64,000 bases of DNA from NCBI RefSeq assembly GCF_030409755.1, contig NZ_JAUFQE010000001.1:930001-994000 (forward strand), given 5' to 3'. Source of the stretch: Vibrio lentus (GTDB lineage: Bacteria; Pseudomonadota; Gammaproteobacteria; Enterobacterales; Vibrionaceae). Positions 54,751 to 64,000 of the stretch are shown here, one piece after another. Numbering within the stretch: the first letter of the stretch is position 1; each line of letters starts with the position of its first letter. Made by a program: the position numbers and the translations under genes. The notes under the pieces are model-generated. The model had not been told where the DNA came from, did no database searches, and saw only the letters and a program-made list of their open reading frames with translations.

Positions 54751-56943
54751 CTAAATCAGTGGCGTCGCGACCTTTCTTCGCTTTAGAGCAGAGACAATTC
54801 GATTTCGCCCTGAATCTTTGGCTTGATACAAAGCTTTGTCTGCCTTGCCATACAGTAGATCGAAGTCGAATTGGCGTTGATCAGAGGTGATTGAAGCATA
54901 ACCGACAGATGCGGTTAAGTATTGGCTAGTGCTGCTTTCACAATGAAGGATCTTCGCCTCTTCAATACATTTTCTGATCGACTCTGCACGCTGTTTAGTT
55001 TCAGAGTGATGAGTGCCGATCATCAACAACATAAACTCCTCACCACCAATACGGCAAAAGGTTTCCTTATCGCTATGAACATGGGCATTGAGTATCTTGC
55101 CGATGGTGCGCAGAGCAGCGTCACCTTCTGTATGTCCATAAACCGTGTTGTACAAACCAAAATGATCAAGGTCGACGAGTATCAATCCGAATGTGACTTC
55201 ATCTTGTATGGCAAACGCCCCTCGATCATCGCAATTTAGATCATCTAACACCTGCGACAACATACGCCGATTTCCAAGACGTGTCAGCGGGTCTAATTTA
55301 GAGATGATATCCAACTGCTCATTGGCTCGTTCAAGCTCTTGAGTGCGCTTACTGACCTCTTGCTCGAGCGTCTCATTAAGCTTTTTGAGCTCCTCTTGCG
55401 CCATGGTTCTCTGTAGCACCTCAGCTAAACTAGAAGCGAAGATACGTATCACTTCACGCAGTTGTGACGTTAAAGGGCTGCGAGTTAACAAATTATCCGC
55501 GGCTATAAACGCAATCGGCTCACCCGTATTGGTGGTTAGCATCGTCATTGCCGTCCAACCGACTCCCACAATATTGAAATCGTGATAGATAGGCACTGAT
55601 TCTTCAAAGGCGACTTGATTAGGACAAGCGCGAGCTGCTGCAACAATGTCACGTTCCACCAGCTCTGAGCGGTAATAGGACTCATCAACAATGTCGCCTT
55701 TTATATCCGTGCCCCACGTGCCTTGCATGTAATTGCAGCCTTTATCTGTTAAAAAAACCGCTAATCGGTCTATCCCTAAGTGCTGAATAGCAAAGCTAAC
55801 CGCAGATTTACAGACTTCGCTTACGCTATCGCAGCGAGACAGTTCCACCATACTTGAGTGCAACATGCGGATGTTCTGTTCTTGCCGTTTGCGGATGTAG
55901 ATTTGAGAAAGCAGGGAACCAAAGGATTCAAGCATCTGCTTTTGGTAATTGGTAATTGGTGAACGATGAATGTAGTTATCCATTGCAATCCAACCCACGG
56001 GTTTATCGCCTTCACGTAAGATCAACATTCCATTCCAGCCCTGCCCTACTACTTTTCCTTCGGTGTAGAGAGGTGCCTGTTCGATAATAACCAAGTTGGT
56101 GTGATTGTCTGATAACGCTTCGATGTATTCCGCTTCGAGTTGATGCAAGTCGTACTGGGTATGATGTTCGCTGTTGGTTCTACCGGTCTCATCAGTACCA
56201 TAAGTGCCGCTAAAACAGCGCTTTTTCATATCAAGTAACATGAAGATCGCACGGTCAAAGCCTAGACGGTCGCGCACGGCTTCTACTGACGCTTTATACA
56301 ATGCATCCAACGACTCAGGATTAGAAAGCTCTAACGCAACCTGATGAACCAACTTCATGTTCTCTACAAATAGCTCACGTAGCTTTATCTCATCAAGATA
56401 CTGCGCTTCACGTGTGTCTCTGTATTTGATCTCCAGCGCAGCGTTCTTTTCTGCACGAATGCATTGCCAACGTGCTGCCGCTAATTGAAGAACATCGAGT
56501 CCTTGATCGAAGGTTTGGCTGATCTTTTCTGCATTGCAATTTTGGACAATTAAATAAGTTCTACAGGCAGGCGCGTTGTCTAGCATCATGATAAACGACT
56601 CACCACCCAACACCTCCATGTGCTCCCACTTACAGGTATTGATGGCCATTGGCAAGACACCATCAGCCGTGTCGAACTGCGACACCCAAGGCCAGAAGGT
56701 CGTGGGATAGCTTGAAAGAGACGTCACCTCACCAAAAGAAAATAGCGGCAACGACTCACTTTCCGGTATCGGCTCAGCAAATATTCCTATTCCTTTCGGA
56801 GTAAGCACCTCAACAAGGTAATCAAATAGAGATTCTGCCAACAGACGGTGGTCACGAGTAGCAGATATTTGTTTTGCAAAGGCTTTAACAGGCACAGCTT
56901 CCGTCCATTGGCGAATGAGAGTGAAGCAAAAATACCGAAGCAT
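54751..56943 (-). CDS. GAF-GGDEF diguanylate cyclase
   Basis: A 730-residue cytoplasmic protein. Two GAF-like sensor domains occupy about residues 180-350 (YKASVEAVRDRLGFDRAIFM) and 365-510 (CKSAVSFAIQHLGIDRLAVF), each with a WG-TD motif (TYGTDETG, TWGTDIKG). A coiled coil follows (EELKKLNETLEQEVSKRTQE), then a GGDEF domain with LTRLGNRRML and an active GGEEF (residues 633-637). It should make c-di-GMP. The inhibitory RxxD site normally just before GGDEF seems absent (HSDKETFCRI precedes it), so feedback inhibition may be lost. No ribosome site is obvious at the ATG. Confidence 0.9.
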   Translation of the reverse strand: MLRYFCFTLIRQWTEAVPVKAFAKQISATRDHRLLAESLFDYLVEVLTPKGIGIFAEPIPESESLPLFSFGEVTSLSSYPTTFWPWVSQFDTADGVLPMAINTCKWEHMEVLGGESFIMMLDNAPACRTYLIVQNCNAEKISQTFDQGLDVLQLAAARWQCIRAEKNAALEIKYRDTREAQYLDEIKLRELFVENMKLVHQVALELSNPESLDALYKASVEAVRDRLGFDRAIFMLLDMKKRCFSGTYGTDETGRTNSEHHTQYDLHQLEAEYIEALSDNHTNLVIIEQAPLYTEGKVVGQGWNGMLILREGDKPVGWIAMDNYIHRSPITNYQKQMLESFGSLLSQIYIRKRQEQNIRMLHSSMVELSRCDSVSEVCKSAVSFAIQHLGIDRLAVFLTDKGCNYMQGTWGTDIKGDIVDESYYRSELVERDIVAAARACPNQVAFEESVPIYHDFNIVGVGWTAMTMLTTNTGEPIAFIAADNLLTRSPLTSQLREVIRIFASSLAEVLQRTMAQEELKKLNETLEQEVSKRTQELERANEQLDIISKLDPLTRLGNRRMLSQVLDDLNCDDRGAFAIQDEVTFGLILVDLDHFGLYNTVYGHTEGDAALRTIGKILNAHVHSDKETFCRIGGEEFMLLMIGTHHSETKQRAESIRKCIEEAKILHCESSTSQYLTASVGYASITSDQRQFDFDLLYGKADKALYQAKDSGRNRIVSALKRRKVATPLI

Positions 56944-57086
56944 TGATATGCAATCAATGTAACTAAAAATGAGATGTTAAGCGGGTCGCAATTTCAATTT
57001 TTACATTATCACAAGCATGAGAAGAACGACAAAAATGGGATTTTCTGCCCAAAATTTCATCGACATTAGGACTTTTTTAGAGACAT

Positions 57087-57115
57087 AAAAAAGCCCCACC
57101 TAAAGTGGGGCAAAA
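57087..57115 (-). terminator. Terminator of the pst operon
   Basis: On the minus strand GCCCCAC pairs with GTGGGGC around a 5-base loop and is followed by TTTTTTATG. It lies about 120 bases beyond the pstB stop. Confidence 0.88.
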
Positions 57116-57231
57116 CTTCCATCGCTTATAGTTATAGTGATAATTCTGTCGATCTATTCGATTATCTAACCTGCGTATCAGCTAGCGTGCTGGTTTTGCT
57201 AAAAGGCCAAACACAGCACATAACTAATCGA

Positions 57232-57981
57232 TTAACCAAAGTCACCGTTTACGTAACCTTTAGTACGATCATCTTTTGGTTCGCTGAAGATAACACTCGT
57301 TTCGTTGTGTTCTACAAGCTCTCCCATTAGGAAGAAAGCTGTACGGTCTGATATACGACGCGCTTGCTGCATTGAGTGCGTTACGATAACGATAGTGAAG
57401 TCTTTCTTCAGATCTTCCATCAATTCTTCAATCTTGTGTGTCGCGATTGGATCAAGTGCCGATGTAGGCTCATCCATCAGGATTACATCCGGCTCCATTG
57501 CAATCGTACGAGCGATACATAGACGCTGTTGTTGACCACCAGACAAACCAAACGCGTGTGCTTTAAGACGGTCTTTCACTTCGTCCCAAAGTGCCGCACT
57601 GCGTAGTGAGCTTTCTACTACTTCATCAATGTGTTTCTTGTCTTTGATACCTTGAGCACGTAAGCCGTAAGCAACGTTCTCGTAGATGCTCATTGGGAAT
57701 GGGTTTGGCTTTTGGAATACCATGCCTACGCGAATACGTAGGTCAGCCACATCAATGTTACCGTAGATGTTAGTGCCATCCATATCTAGCTTACCTTTAA
57801 TGGTAACGCCTTCAATTAGGTCATTCATGCGGTTCAAACAACGTAGCAGTGTCGATTTACCACAACCAGATGGGCCAATCAGAGCCGTTACCTGACGCGT
57901 TGGAATTGGCAGGTTAATAGACTTAAGCGCTTGGTTGTCACCGTAAAACAGATCTAGGTTCTCAATATCAAATTTGTTCAT
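57232..57981 (-). CDS. pstB: Phosphate ABC transporter ATPase PstB
   Basis: A 249-residue ATPase. Walker [11 protein letters not shown]-loop [20 protein letters not shown] (typical of PstB), signature [15 protein letters not shown], Walker [14 protein letters not shown] and [15 protein letters not shown] are all present. It powers high-affinity phosphate uptake. It is the last gene of pstSCAB; no phoU follows, unlike E. coli. Confidence 0.96.
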   Translation of the reverse strand: MNKFDIENLDLFYGDNQALKSINLPIPTRQVTALIGPSGCGKSTLLRCLNRMNDLIEGVTIKGKLDMDGTNIYGNIDVADLRIRVGMVFQKPNPFPMSIYENVAYGLRAQGIKDKKHIDEVVESSLRSAALWDEVKDRLKAHAFGLSGGQQQRLCIARTIAMEPDVILMDEPTSALDPIATHKIEELMEDLKKDFTIVIVTHSMQQARRISDRTAFFLMGELVEHNETSVIFSEPKDDRTKGYVNGDFG

Positions 57982-58071
57982 TTTCGTATTCTCTAAATTC
58001 TTAAATTCGTGTCTAACTTGATGCTTTCTTTATCACGGGGGCTCTTTTTATTGTTGAGCCAGCTAATGAGC

Positions 58072-58935
58072 TTAGTAAGTTGCCGTGTTGAAGCGTCTCG
58101 CAATCAGTTTTGTAACCATGTTGATCAAGAGAACCAATACGATTAGGACTGTTGCCGTGCCGTAGGCTTGGTTCCACTCATCGATAGTAAATAGCTCTGT
58201 TGTCAGCTTATATAGGTGAACCGTTAGTGTACGGCCAGAATCAAATACCGATTCAGGAACACGTGCCACCATACCTGCTGTTAAGAACACAGGGGCTGAT
58301 TCGCCAATTACACGACCAATACTAAGAATGACCGAAGTTAAGATACCTGGCATTGCGCTTGGTAAGATCAAACGCCAGATAGTGTAGATTTTTGAAGCGC
58401 CAAGGCCGTATGAGCCTTCACGATAAGTTTGTGGTACTGACATCAATGCTTCTTCTGTAGTACGAATGATTACAGGAAGAATCAGGATACTTAGTGTTAG
58501 TGCACCCGACAGAATCGAGAAGCCAAGACCAAGAATCGAAACAAAGAAGGTCATACCGAACAGACCAAAGATAATCGACGGAATACCAGCTAAAGATTCG
58601 GTACAGAAACGAATCACTTTAACCAGTTTACTGCCCACTTTAGCGTATTCGGTTAGGTATATCGCTGTCATAATGCCGAGTGGCGCTGCCACTGCAATCG
58701 ATGCGATAACCATGTAGATCGTGGCAATGATCATTGGGAAAATACCACGTTCTTCACCGGTACGAGTGTAGTCGTCGGTGATGAAGTTCCAGTCTACGTA
58801 TTGCAGGCCATTCGATAGGATGTACCAAATGATCCAGAATAAGAAACCAACGGTGACTGCCGCCGCCGCCCAGATAAAGCCTTTCAAGACATTATCTTTC
58901 ATTTGACGTGCTTGTTTTAGTTTTACGCGATCCAT
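58072..58935 (-). CDS. pstA: Phosphate ABC transporter permease PstA
   Basis: A 287-residue inner-membrane permease with six hydrophobic segments. Characteristic segments are PLGIMTAIYLTEYAKVGSKL, FCTESLAGIPSIIFGLFGM and TYREGSYGLGASKIYTIWRL. It forms the phosphate channel with PstC. It lies 15 bases after pstC and 90 before pstB on the same transcript. Confidence 0.95.
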   Translation of the reverse strand: MDRVKLKQARQMKDNVLKGFIWAAAAVTVGFLFWIIWYILSNGLQYVDWNFITDDYTRTGEERGIFPMIIATIYMVIASIAVAAPLGIMTAIYLTEYAKVGSKLVKVIRFCTESLAGIPSIIFGLFGMTFFVSILGLGFSILSGALTLSILILPVIIRTTEEALMSVPQTYREGSYGLGASKIYTIWRLILPSAMPGILTSVILSIGRVIGESAPVFLTAGMVARVPESVFDSGRTLTVHLYKLTTELFTIDEWNQAYGTATVLIVLVLLINMVTKLIARRFNTATY

Positions 58936-58950
58936 ATTACTTATCCTCGC

Positions 58951-59880
58951 CTACTTCGTTTTTTCACGATTAAGATAAAGCAGAGCACCATTCAACATCA
59001 TGATGAATACCAGAAGCACAACGCCGGTTGCGTACAGTGCACTCGCGTGAATACCACTTGCGTAAGACATTTCAATAGCAATGTTTGCGGTTAGCGTACG
59101 AGCCGAATCCAAAATACCTTCTGGCATTGCTGGCGCATTACCCATCACCATGATGATTGCCATCGTTTCACCCAGTGCACGACCGATGCCCAAAATCACA
59201 CCCGTCATAATGCCTGAACGTGCAGCAGGAACGAGTAACTTAAAAATCGTGTAGATTTTCGAAGCACCCAGAGCAAGTGAGCCTTCTTTGTACGTACGAG
59301 GTACAGCGCGGATCGAAGTTTCAGAAACCGTAATAACGGTAGGAAGAATCATTATACCCAGAACAATGATACCCGCGAAGATAGTGTTACCCGCTGGTAC
59401 TTGGAAGATGTTCTGAATCATAGGAACAATGATTACCAGACCGAAGAAGCCGTAAACTACCGACGGGATACCCGCTAGAAGCTCAACTGCTGGTCGAATA
59501 ATATCGGCAAGACGCTTAGGAGCAATCTCAGCAATAAAAATGGCGGTTAATACACCGACTGGTACACCAACAACGACAGCACCAAGCGTCGAGACAATCG
59601 AAGCAACAATCATTGTTGCAACACCGAATAGAGCTGGAGGTAACCAATCCACACCCAGAACGATGCCAGAAACACCAGCCTCTTGGAATGCAGGGATACT
59701 CTCTGCAACGATAAAGTAAGCGATAACGGCTAGTGATACGATGCCGATTACAGCACTCGATAAGAACAAGCCATGAAAGATTCTTTCTCTCCAGTCAATG
59801 CGCTTCTTAGCGCGTAGACTTGGCTTATTGATTTGAGTCGCTTCAGTATTCATAAGCTTTTCACTATTTGCGATGGTCAT
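58951..59880 (-). CDS. pstC: Phosphate ABC transporter permease PstC
   Basis: A 309-residue permease. Diagnostic blocks are RPAVELLAGIPSVVYGFFGL and TYKEGSLALGASKIYTIFKL, then GIGRALGETMAIIMVMGN. It pairs with PstA. The annotated start (MTIANSEKLMNTEA) may be nine codons too long because a second ATG follows. It is downstream of pstS across a 111-base gap that holds a hairpin. Confidence 0.95.
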   Translation of the reverse strand: MTIANSEKLMNTEATQINKPSLRAKKRIDWRERIFHGLFLSSAVIGIVSLAVIAYFIVAESIPAFQEAGVSGIVLGVDWLPPALFGVATMIVASIVSTLGAVVVGVPVGVLTAIFIAEIAPKRLADIIRPAVELLAGIPSVVYGFFGLVIIVPMIQNIFQVPAGNTIFAGIIVLGIMILPTVITVSETSIRAVPRTYKEGSLALGASKIYTIFKLLVPAARSGIMTGVILGIGRALGETMAIIMVMGNAPAMPEGILDSARTLTANIAIEMSYASGIHASALYATGVVLLVFIMMLNGALLYLNREKTK

Positions 59881-59934
59881 ATATAAAATCTCAAACTTTG
59901 TGGCTCAATAAGAGCTCGAAATAGACAAAGTTGA

Positions 59935-59966
59935 AAGAAAAGGCTCAGCCTAAGTTAGGCTGAGCA
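59935..59966 (-). terminator. Hairpin between pstS and pstC (partial terminator/stabiliser)
   Basis: GCTCAGCCTAA and TTAGGCTGAGC are exact inverses around a single base, so the real loop is a few bases wider. On the minus strand the stem is followed by CTTTTCTTTC. A leaky stop here would give more PstS than PstCAB, as commonly seen for binding proteins. Confidence 0.7.
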
Positions 59967-59991
59967 ATAATTAAGTGTTGGTCAGTTAAGA

Positions 59992-60816
59992 TTAGTTAAC
60001 TGTGATGTAGCCTTTCTTACCAGCGATAGCTTGAGCTTCGTCTGCAACCATCCAGTCTAGGAATTGTTGAGTTTCAGCTGTTGGAGCGCCTGCTTTGTAA
60101 AGAACTAGGAAAGGACGAGCAACTTTGTAAGAGCCGTTCTTAACGTTATCAACTGATGCTGCTGCGCCGTCGATAGTTAGAGCTTGAACTGTGTTATCTA
60201 CAGTACCAAGAGAGATGAAGCCGATAGCGTATGGGTTGCTTGCTACAGAAACTTTAAGTGCGCCATTACCGTTTGCAACTTGAGCACGTTGAGAGATAGC
60301 CGATACTTTCTTGTCGCCAATCTTCTTCTTAAGTTTCATGATGTCTTCGAATGCACCACGTGTACCAGATGCAGTATCACGAGTGATTGCTACGATTGGC
60401 TTGTCTGCACCACCAACATCTTTCCAGTTAGTGATATCGCCTTTGTAGATTGAAGTGATTTGCTCAGCTGTAAGAGCAGATACTTCGTTATTTGGGTTAA
60501 CAACAACTGCGATACCGTCACGAGCGATAACGAGCTCTTTCAGGTCAGCTGTTTTCTCTTCTTCTTTTAGGTCACGAGAAGAGATACCAAGGTCAGCACT
60601 TCCATTTTTTGCTGCTTTGATGCCTGCAGAAGAACCCGGTGCTTGAATTTCGATGAACACTGGTTCGCCTTTATTCATGTAGGTTTCTGCAAAAACTTCA
60701 ACCAGTGGAGAAGCACTGTTAGAGCCAACTACAGAGATAGTTTCTTTAGCTGAAGCTGTATTCACTGTTAGAGCGCCTAGTAGTGCGATTGCACCGATAA
60801 CTGTCTTTTTCATCAC
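59992..60816 (-). CDS. pstS: Phosphate-binding protein PstS
   Basis: A 274-residue periplasmic phosphate-binding protein of the shorter PstS class. The signal peptide ends near TASA (about residue 23). The ligand-binding motifs are ISVVGSNSASPLVEVFAE near the N-terminus, GSSAGIKAAKNGSADLGISS, and ITRDTASGTRGAFEDIM. It feeds phosphate to PstCAB. It is the first gene of the operon, with a candidate Pho box about 70-110 bases upstream. Confidence 0.94.
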   Translation of the reverse strand: MMKKTVIGAIALLGALTVNTASAKETISVVGSNSASPLVEVFAETYMNKGEPVFIEIQAPGSSAGIKAAKNGSADLGISSRDLKEEEKTADLKELVIARDGIAVVVNPNNEVSALTAEQITSIYKGDITNWKDVGGADKPIVAITRDTASGTRGAFEDIMKLKKKIGDKKVSAISQRAQVANGNGALKVSVASNPYAIGFISLGTVDNTVQALTIDGAAASVDNVKNGSYKVARPFLVLYKAGAPTAETQQFLDWMVADEAQAIAGKKGYITVN

Positions 60817-61279
60817 AAATTTCCTTTAGTGGCGTTATTGCCGTAATGTTGTTTTGCTTGAACGAGGCCTACTTTAGAATCCGAATGTGACAGTTGTGTT
60901 TCACTTAATTGAAGCCTATATGACAACTACAATTTATTTTCTTGTTTTCCCCCTACCAAGTAACCTTGAAGTAATAAATGAGCCTCACTCATAGGCACTG
61001 AATATTCATTCCAACCTATTTAAGCCAAACCGCTCAATATCTCGCCATCCCTTTTATTACCTAATACCACACAAGGTTCTGTGTTAAATAACCCCACCTA
61101 AAAAATGGCTAAAGCCTTGTTTGTACGATAAATAATCAGAATTTATGAAATACCTATCGCATATATCAAAATCGAATCTATTACTGATTGAATTGTCATT
61201 CTCAGAAGTTAGAATCACTGGCTAATAACAATAATAACAATTGCTTCTGCTCATTTACTTATTCAAAGAAGGACAATAC
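60817..61279. other. Intergenic region between pstS and a chemoreceptor gene
   Basis: 463 bases with two divergent promoters. It holds the candidate Pho box at 60887-60926; the remaining 350 bases are AT-rich without a clear repeat or gene. Confidence 0.55.
60887..60926 (-). promoter_or_regulatory. Candidate PhoB-binding site of the pst operon
   Basis: GTGACAG (60887-60893) and ATGACAA (60920-60926) match the reverse complement of the PhoB half-site CTGTCAT/C and lie exactly 33 bases apart, that is three 11-bp helical repeats, with weaker half-sites at the steps between (GTTTCAC, TTGAAGC). The position and family habit favour phosphate-starvation control. Confidence 0.5.
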
Positions 61280-62923
61280 ATGCGACAACTTCTCAGTGGC
61301 TTATCTATAAAAATACAAATTCTTATTCCAGTACTCTTTTCTGTCGTACTACTTTTGACGGGTGTCATTATCGGTGGTGACAAACTGGAAAATGCTTTTA
61401 AAGATGTATCAACAGCAACAGATCAACTCATTCTACATAAAGAAGAACTTAGCGAAATCGTCGACAACAGCTACGGCATGCGCATCAAAGCAATCTATAG
61501 CTTATTTAATCCTGATGACGTCAAAACGCTTGTCGAAACGCTAAATCAAAAACGTGACCAAAATACTCGCCTACTAAGCTCGCTTGATACCGTACCAGGC
61601 ATGCAAGATGAAGTGGCCGCAATGAGCAAAGCGATGAATCACTACGTCGACTTTTCTCGCACCACTATGCTTCCTCTATTAAGAGCAAAACATGGCAGCG
61701 CAGCGCTACCTTCTGACTTTGATAACCGCTATCAGATCGCAATCGACCAATATCGTCACGCGGGTAACGAAATGGTGCAAGCTATCAACCTCCTCTCAAA
61801 GCAACTGAACCGTATTGCCACTCAAGAAGTGGACATCAATGGCCAGCAACACACCAGCACACTCAATACCGCAACCATCGCACTGTTAGTGATTCTTTCA
61901 ATCGCATTAGTCATCAGCTGGACGCTGGCTGGCATCATTGTTAAGCCGCTTAGCAATATCCAAGAAACCATGCGCGAAGTAGCAAAAGGTAACCTGCTAG
62001 TAAAAGCGGAAGAGCATGGCGACAACGAAATATCTCGCCTTGCCCAAGACGTAAACAAATCCGTTGAACAATTGCGCGACACAGTAAGTTCGCTATCTCG
62101 AATCAGTATTGAAGTGGCGTCTGCATCAACAGAGTTGGCGGCAGTAATGACGCAATCAAGTGCTAACTCTGATCAAGAGAAGCAAGAAGTGGAGCAAGTT
62201 GCTTCTGCCGTGAACCAACTTGAGAGCACAGCATCGCACGTAAACGAGAATGCAGTACAAGCCGACTCAGCGTCTAAGCAAGCTGACGAAATGGCGACAC
62301 ACAGCATGAGCTTGTTTAATGAAAGCAACAAAGCTAACGAACAGATGGCGATTCAGCTGAGTGAAGCAGCAAACGTTGTAGGCACGCTAAAAGAGCACTC
62401 AGAGCAGATTGGGAAGGTGATTGAAGTAATTCAAAGCATATCTGAACAAACGAACCTTCTTGCGCTTAATGCAGCAATTGAAGCGGCTCGTGCTGGTGAA
62501 AGTGGCCGTGGTTTCGCAGTTGTTGCCGATGAAGTTCGAATGCTGGCGGCACGTACCCAAGATTCAACCAAAGAGATCCAAGCAATTATCGAAGGTTTGC
62601 AGGTTCAATCGGGTAACGCCAATGAGAGCATGAGCAGTTCACTGTCTATGTTAGAGCACAACCAAACACTCTCAGACGAGGTGAGCGCAGCACTTTCTGG
62701 TATTGCTAACTCAGTAACCGACATGACAGAAATTAACACTCAAGTTGCCTCTGCCGCAGAAGAACAAAGCCAAGTGACTGCAGACATCAACCGTAATATC
62801 TCAAACATCTACAGCCTAGTAAGCCAAAACGTAACCGGTATTACTCAAGCCGCAGCAGCGAGCCACGAGCTATCTAACCTAGCCGAGCAGCAAAAGCAGC
62901 AGTTAGATTATTTTAAGGTGTAA
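61280..62923 (+). CDS. Methyl-accepting chemotaxis protein
   Basis: A 547-residue chemoreceptor. It has a first membrane helix ([20 protein letters not shown]), a periplasmic four-helix-bundle-like sensor (about residues 35-195), a second helix ([20 protein letters not shown]), a HAMP domain ([20 protein letters not shown]) and a signalling hairpin with [20 protein letters not shown] and [20 protein letters not shown]. The ligand is unknown. ATG 61280 follows AAGAAGGACAATAC. It is divergent from pstS, which need not imply phosphate taxis. Confidence 0.92.
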   Translation: MRQLLSGLSIKIQILIPVLFSVVLLLTGVIIGGDKLENAFKDVSTATDQLILHKEELSEIVDNSYGMRIKAIYSLFNPDDVKTLVETLNQKRDQNTRLLSSLDTVPGMQDEVAAMSKAMNHYVDFSRTTMLPLLRAKHGSAALPSDFDNRYQIAIDQYRHAGNEMVQAINLLSKQLNRIATQEVDINGQQHTSTLNTATIALLVILSIALVISWTLAGIIVKPLSNIQETMREVAKGNLLVKAEEHGDNEISRLAQDVNKSVEQLRDTVSSLSRISIEVASASTELAAVMTQSSANSDQEKQEVEQVASAVNQLESTASHVNENAVQADSASKQADEMATHSMSLFNESNKANEQMAIQLSEAANVVGTLKEHSEQIGKVIEVIQSISEQTNLLALNAAIEAARAGESGRGFAVVADEVRMLAARTQDSTKEIQAIIEGLQVQSGNANESMSSSLSMLEHNQTLSDEVSAALSGIANSVTDMTEINTQVASAAEEQSQVTADINRNISNIYSLVSQNVTGITQAAAASHELSNLAEQQKQQLDYFKV

Positions 62924-62936
62924 GGTCTAACGTCAA

Positions 62937-62960
62937 GGTACAGGTACAGGTACAGGTACA
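62937..62960. repeat. Four tandem copies of GGTACA
   Basis: Four perfect 6-bp units just after the chemoreceptor stop codon, in non-coding sequence. A fifth partial unit GG follows. The locus is likely variable in length between strains. Confidence 0.95.
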
Positions 62961-63035
62961 GGGTTCAGCGCGTAAAATTCGAGGTTTAAGAAATAACGAC
63001 ACTTAGCTTTATTTATCTTGCAACTAACCTCAGAA

Positions 63036-63073
63036 CCAAAAAACCAGTCACTCGTGACTGGTTTTTTATTTTT
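63036..63073. terminator. Bidirectional terminator between the chemoreceptor and the lipase foldase
   Basis: AAAAACCAGTCAC and GTGACTGGTTTTT form a 13-bp stem with a 2-base TC centre, flanked by A-rich and T-rich ends, so it can end both convergent genes. Confidence 0.9.
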
Positions 63074-63100
63074 GATAGCAGGTTACCAACTCAGCAAACC

Positions 63101-63994
63101 TTACTGACCGTTCTCCGCGGCTTTGATTCTCTCAATCGCTTCTACCCTTCTCAGCTGTTGTGGCTGAAAATGAGCTTCTCTAAGCTGGGCAATCGTTTCT
63201 TTTTGTTCAATTTCTGAGAGTGCTGAGTCATTCAAAATGTCATTTCGTTCTGAAAAGTAAACATCTAACGAATTTTCAAAGTCCGCCCTTTGTTGATCAA
63301 GCGCTTCAAGCCTCTGTGTCGCTTCTTCGCCAACCAGTTCATTTCTCTTCAAGTATTTACCTTGTTCGTCTAGACCTTGTGAACTGGATAGTTGCTGTAA
63401 TAACACCTGATTTTGATGACTGGACTGAACATAATCAGGTTGTTCAGATAGATAGGATTCAAGCCTTTGCTGATATTCTCGTTCTTCTAGCCCTTCTTGT
63501 TTCAGAAGTAACTTTTCTAAAGCGATTTCCCTCATTTTATTGTCATGGGTAAACAGAATACTTATCTCGCTCTCACTGAAAAATTGAGTTTGAAGGTCAA
63601 GCAGAGCTTGATTCAGTGCGCGTAAGTCCTCTGCGGATATTGAGGTGGTGTCGAATTGAACATCCAATGTTGTCAGTGCCGACTTGTACTCAAGATACTT
63701 TGCGAACAATGCTTCATCGACCACTGCGGCTTGTGATTGCTCGTGGTGTTTTGCCACATTGTCACGAATCTCTTCGAGGGTTAATTCTGTATTGCCTGAC
63801 ACGAAATATTCCATCATGTCTTTGGCTGACGCACTATCGATTTCCGTATCTTGTTGAGAGCTAACCTTCAATGAAGAAGCGCTTTGTGCGTTGTTATTAT
63901 ATGAACTTGTCTCTTCCTTCTTTAGATATAAAAAGACCGCCGCTGTGCTCATCAGGGCTATCGTGGTTATCGACAAAATGGCGGTCTTTTTCAT
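63101..63994 (-). CDS. lifO: Lipase secretion chaperone (foldase), LifO-like
   Basis: A 297-residue membrane-anchored periplasmic steric chaperone. It has an N-terminal helix (TAILSITTIALMSTAAVFLYL), then a variable linker, then the helical foldase domain. The usual foldase motif RxxFDY(F/C)LSAxGE is represented here by DMMEYFVSGNTEL, so the leading Arg and Phe differ while the pattern and the rest (RELVGEEATQRL-like NELVGEEATQRLEALDQQRA, and HFQPQQLRRVEAIE) are preserved. It should fold a secreted lipase whose gene would lie upstream of it, beyond the right edge of the window. Confidence 0.85.
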   Translation of the reverse strand: MKKTAILSITTIALMSTAAVFLYLKKEETSSYNNNAQSASSLKVSSQQDTEIDSASAKDMMEYFVSGNTELTLEEIRDNVAKHHEQSQAAVVDEALFAKYLEYKSALTTLDVQFDTTSISAEDLRALNQALLDLQTQFFSESEISILFTHDNKMREIALEKLLLKQEGLEEREYQQRLESYLSEQPDYVQSSHQNQVLLQQLSSSQGLDEQGKYLKRNELVGEEATQRLEALDQQRADFENSLDVYFSERNDILNDSALSEIEQKETIAQLREAHFQPQQLRRVEAIERIKAAENGQ

Positions 63995-64000
63995 TACATT

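Noticed and set aside
54922..55239. Plus-strand open frame opposite the GGDEF gene
   Set aside because: It is antisense to the conserved GGDEF domain and has no independent support.

Overview
This window looks like part of the second chromosome of a marine Vibrio, probably near the Splendidus group. The species-level guess is inference. The genus rests on the gene set: a LuxN/CqsS-type quorum-sensing hybrid kinase at the left edge, a maltose ABC operon divergent from malK, a pst phosphate operon, a MoxR/Bat operon, two chemoreceptors and a lipase foldase. Base composition is even and moderately AT-rich. I see no rRNA, tRNA, CRISPR array, insertion sequence or phage module.

Layout. 1-1.3 kb: the 3' end of a LuxN-like sensor kinase. 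1.3-7 kb: two LysR regulators with two secreted DUF1254/DUF1214-type proteins and an outer-membrane barrel. 7-8.5 kb: an RpiB/LacAB-family isomerase with KduD, a likely unsaturated-uronate pathway pair. 8.8-16.5 kb: an MFS carrier, a DMT carrier, a small secreted protein, a LysR regulator, a DUF3302/HlyD membrane-fusion pair, and a PhyH dioxygenase with an MDR oxidoreductase. 16.9-23.5 kb: a cluster with two paralogous 14-helix MFS pumps around a LysR regulator, a choloylglycine-hydrolase-family Ntn hydrolase and an outer-membrane protein. One pump is broken by an 11-bp tandem duplication.

24-28.4 kb: an AttEFGH-like ABC exporter with a lipocalin-like lipoprotein. 28.5-36 kb: a CYTH protein, secreted endonuclease I, an AraC/DMT divergent pair, an orphan peptide-binding protein, a thioesterase and a repeat-bearing intergenic region. 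36-41.5 kb: malEFG and divergent malK around a 664-bp control region. 41.8-47.4 kb: a small acidic protein, a chemoreceptor, and a Crp/Fnr regulator divergent from a second secreted-protein/outer-membrane-barrel pair.

47.5-54.6 kb: a six-gene moxR-DUF58-DUF4381-batA-batB/C-batD operon whose batB/C product carries a 23-residue polyglutamine run and fifteen GQQ repeats. 54.7-57 kb: a GAF-GGDEF diguanylate cyclase. 57-60.8 kb: pstSCAB with an internal hairpin and a candidate Pho box. 61-64 kb: a second chemoreceptor and a lipase foldase.

The least described parts are the secreted DUF1214-type proteins with paired barrels (three secreted proteins, two barrels), the Ntn-hydrolase/double-MFS cluster, and the repeat-rich Bat protein. 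All family assignments were made by eye from motifs; no database search was run.
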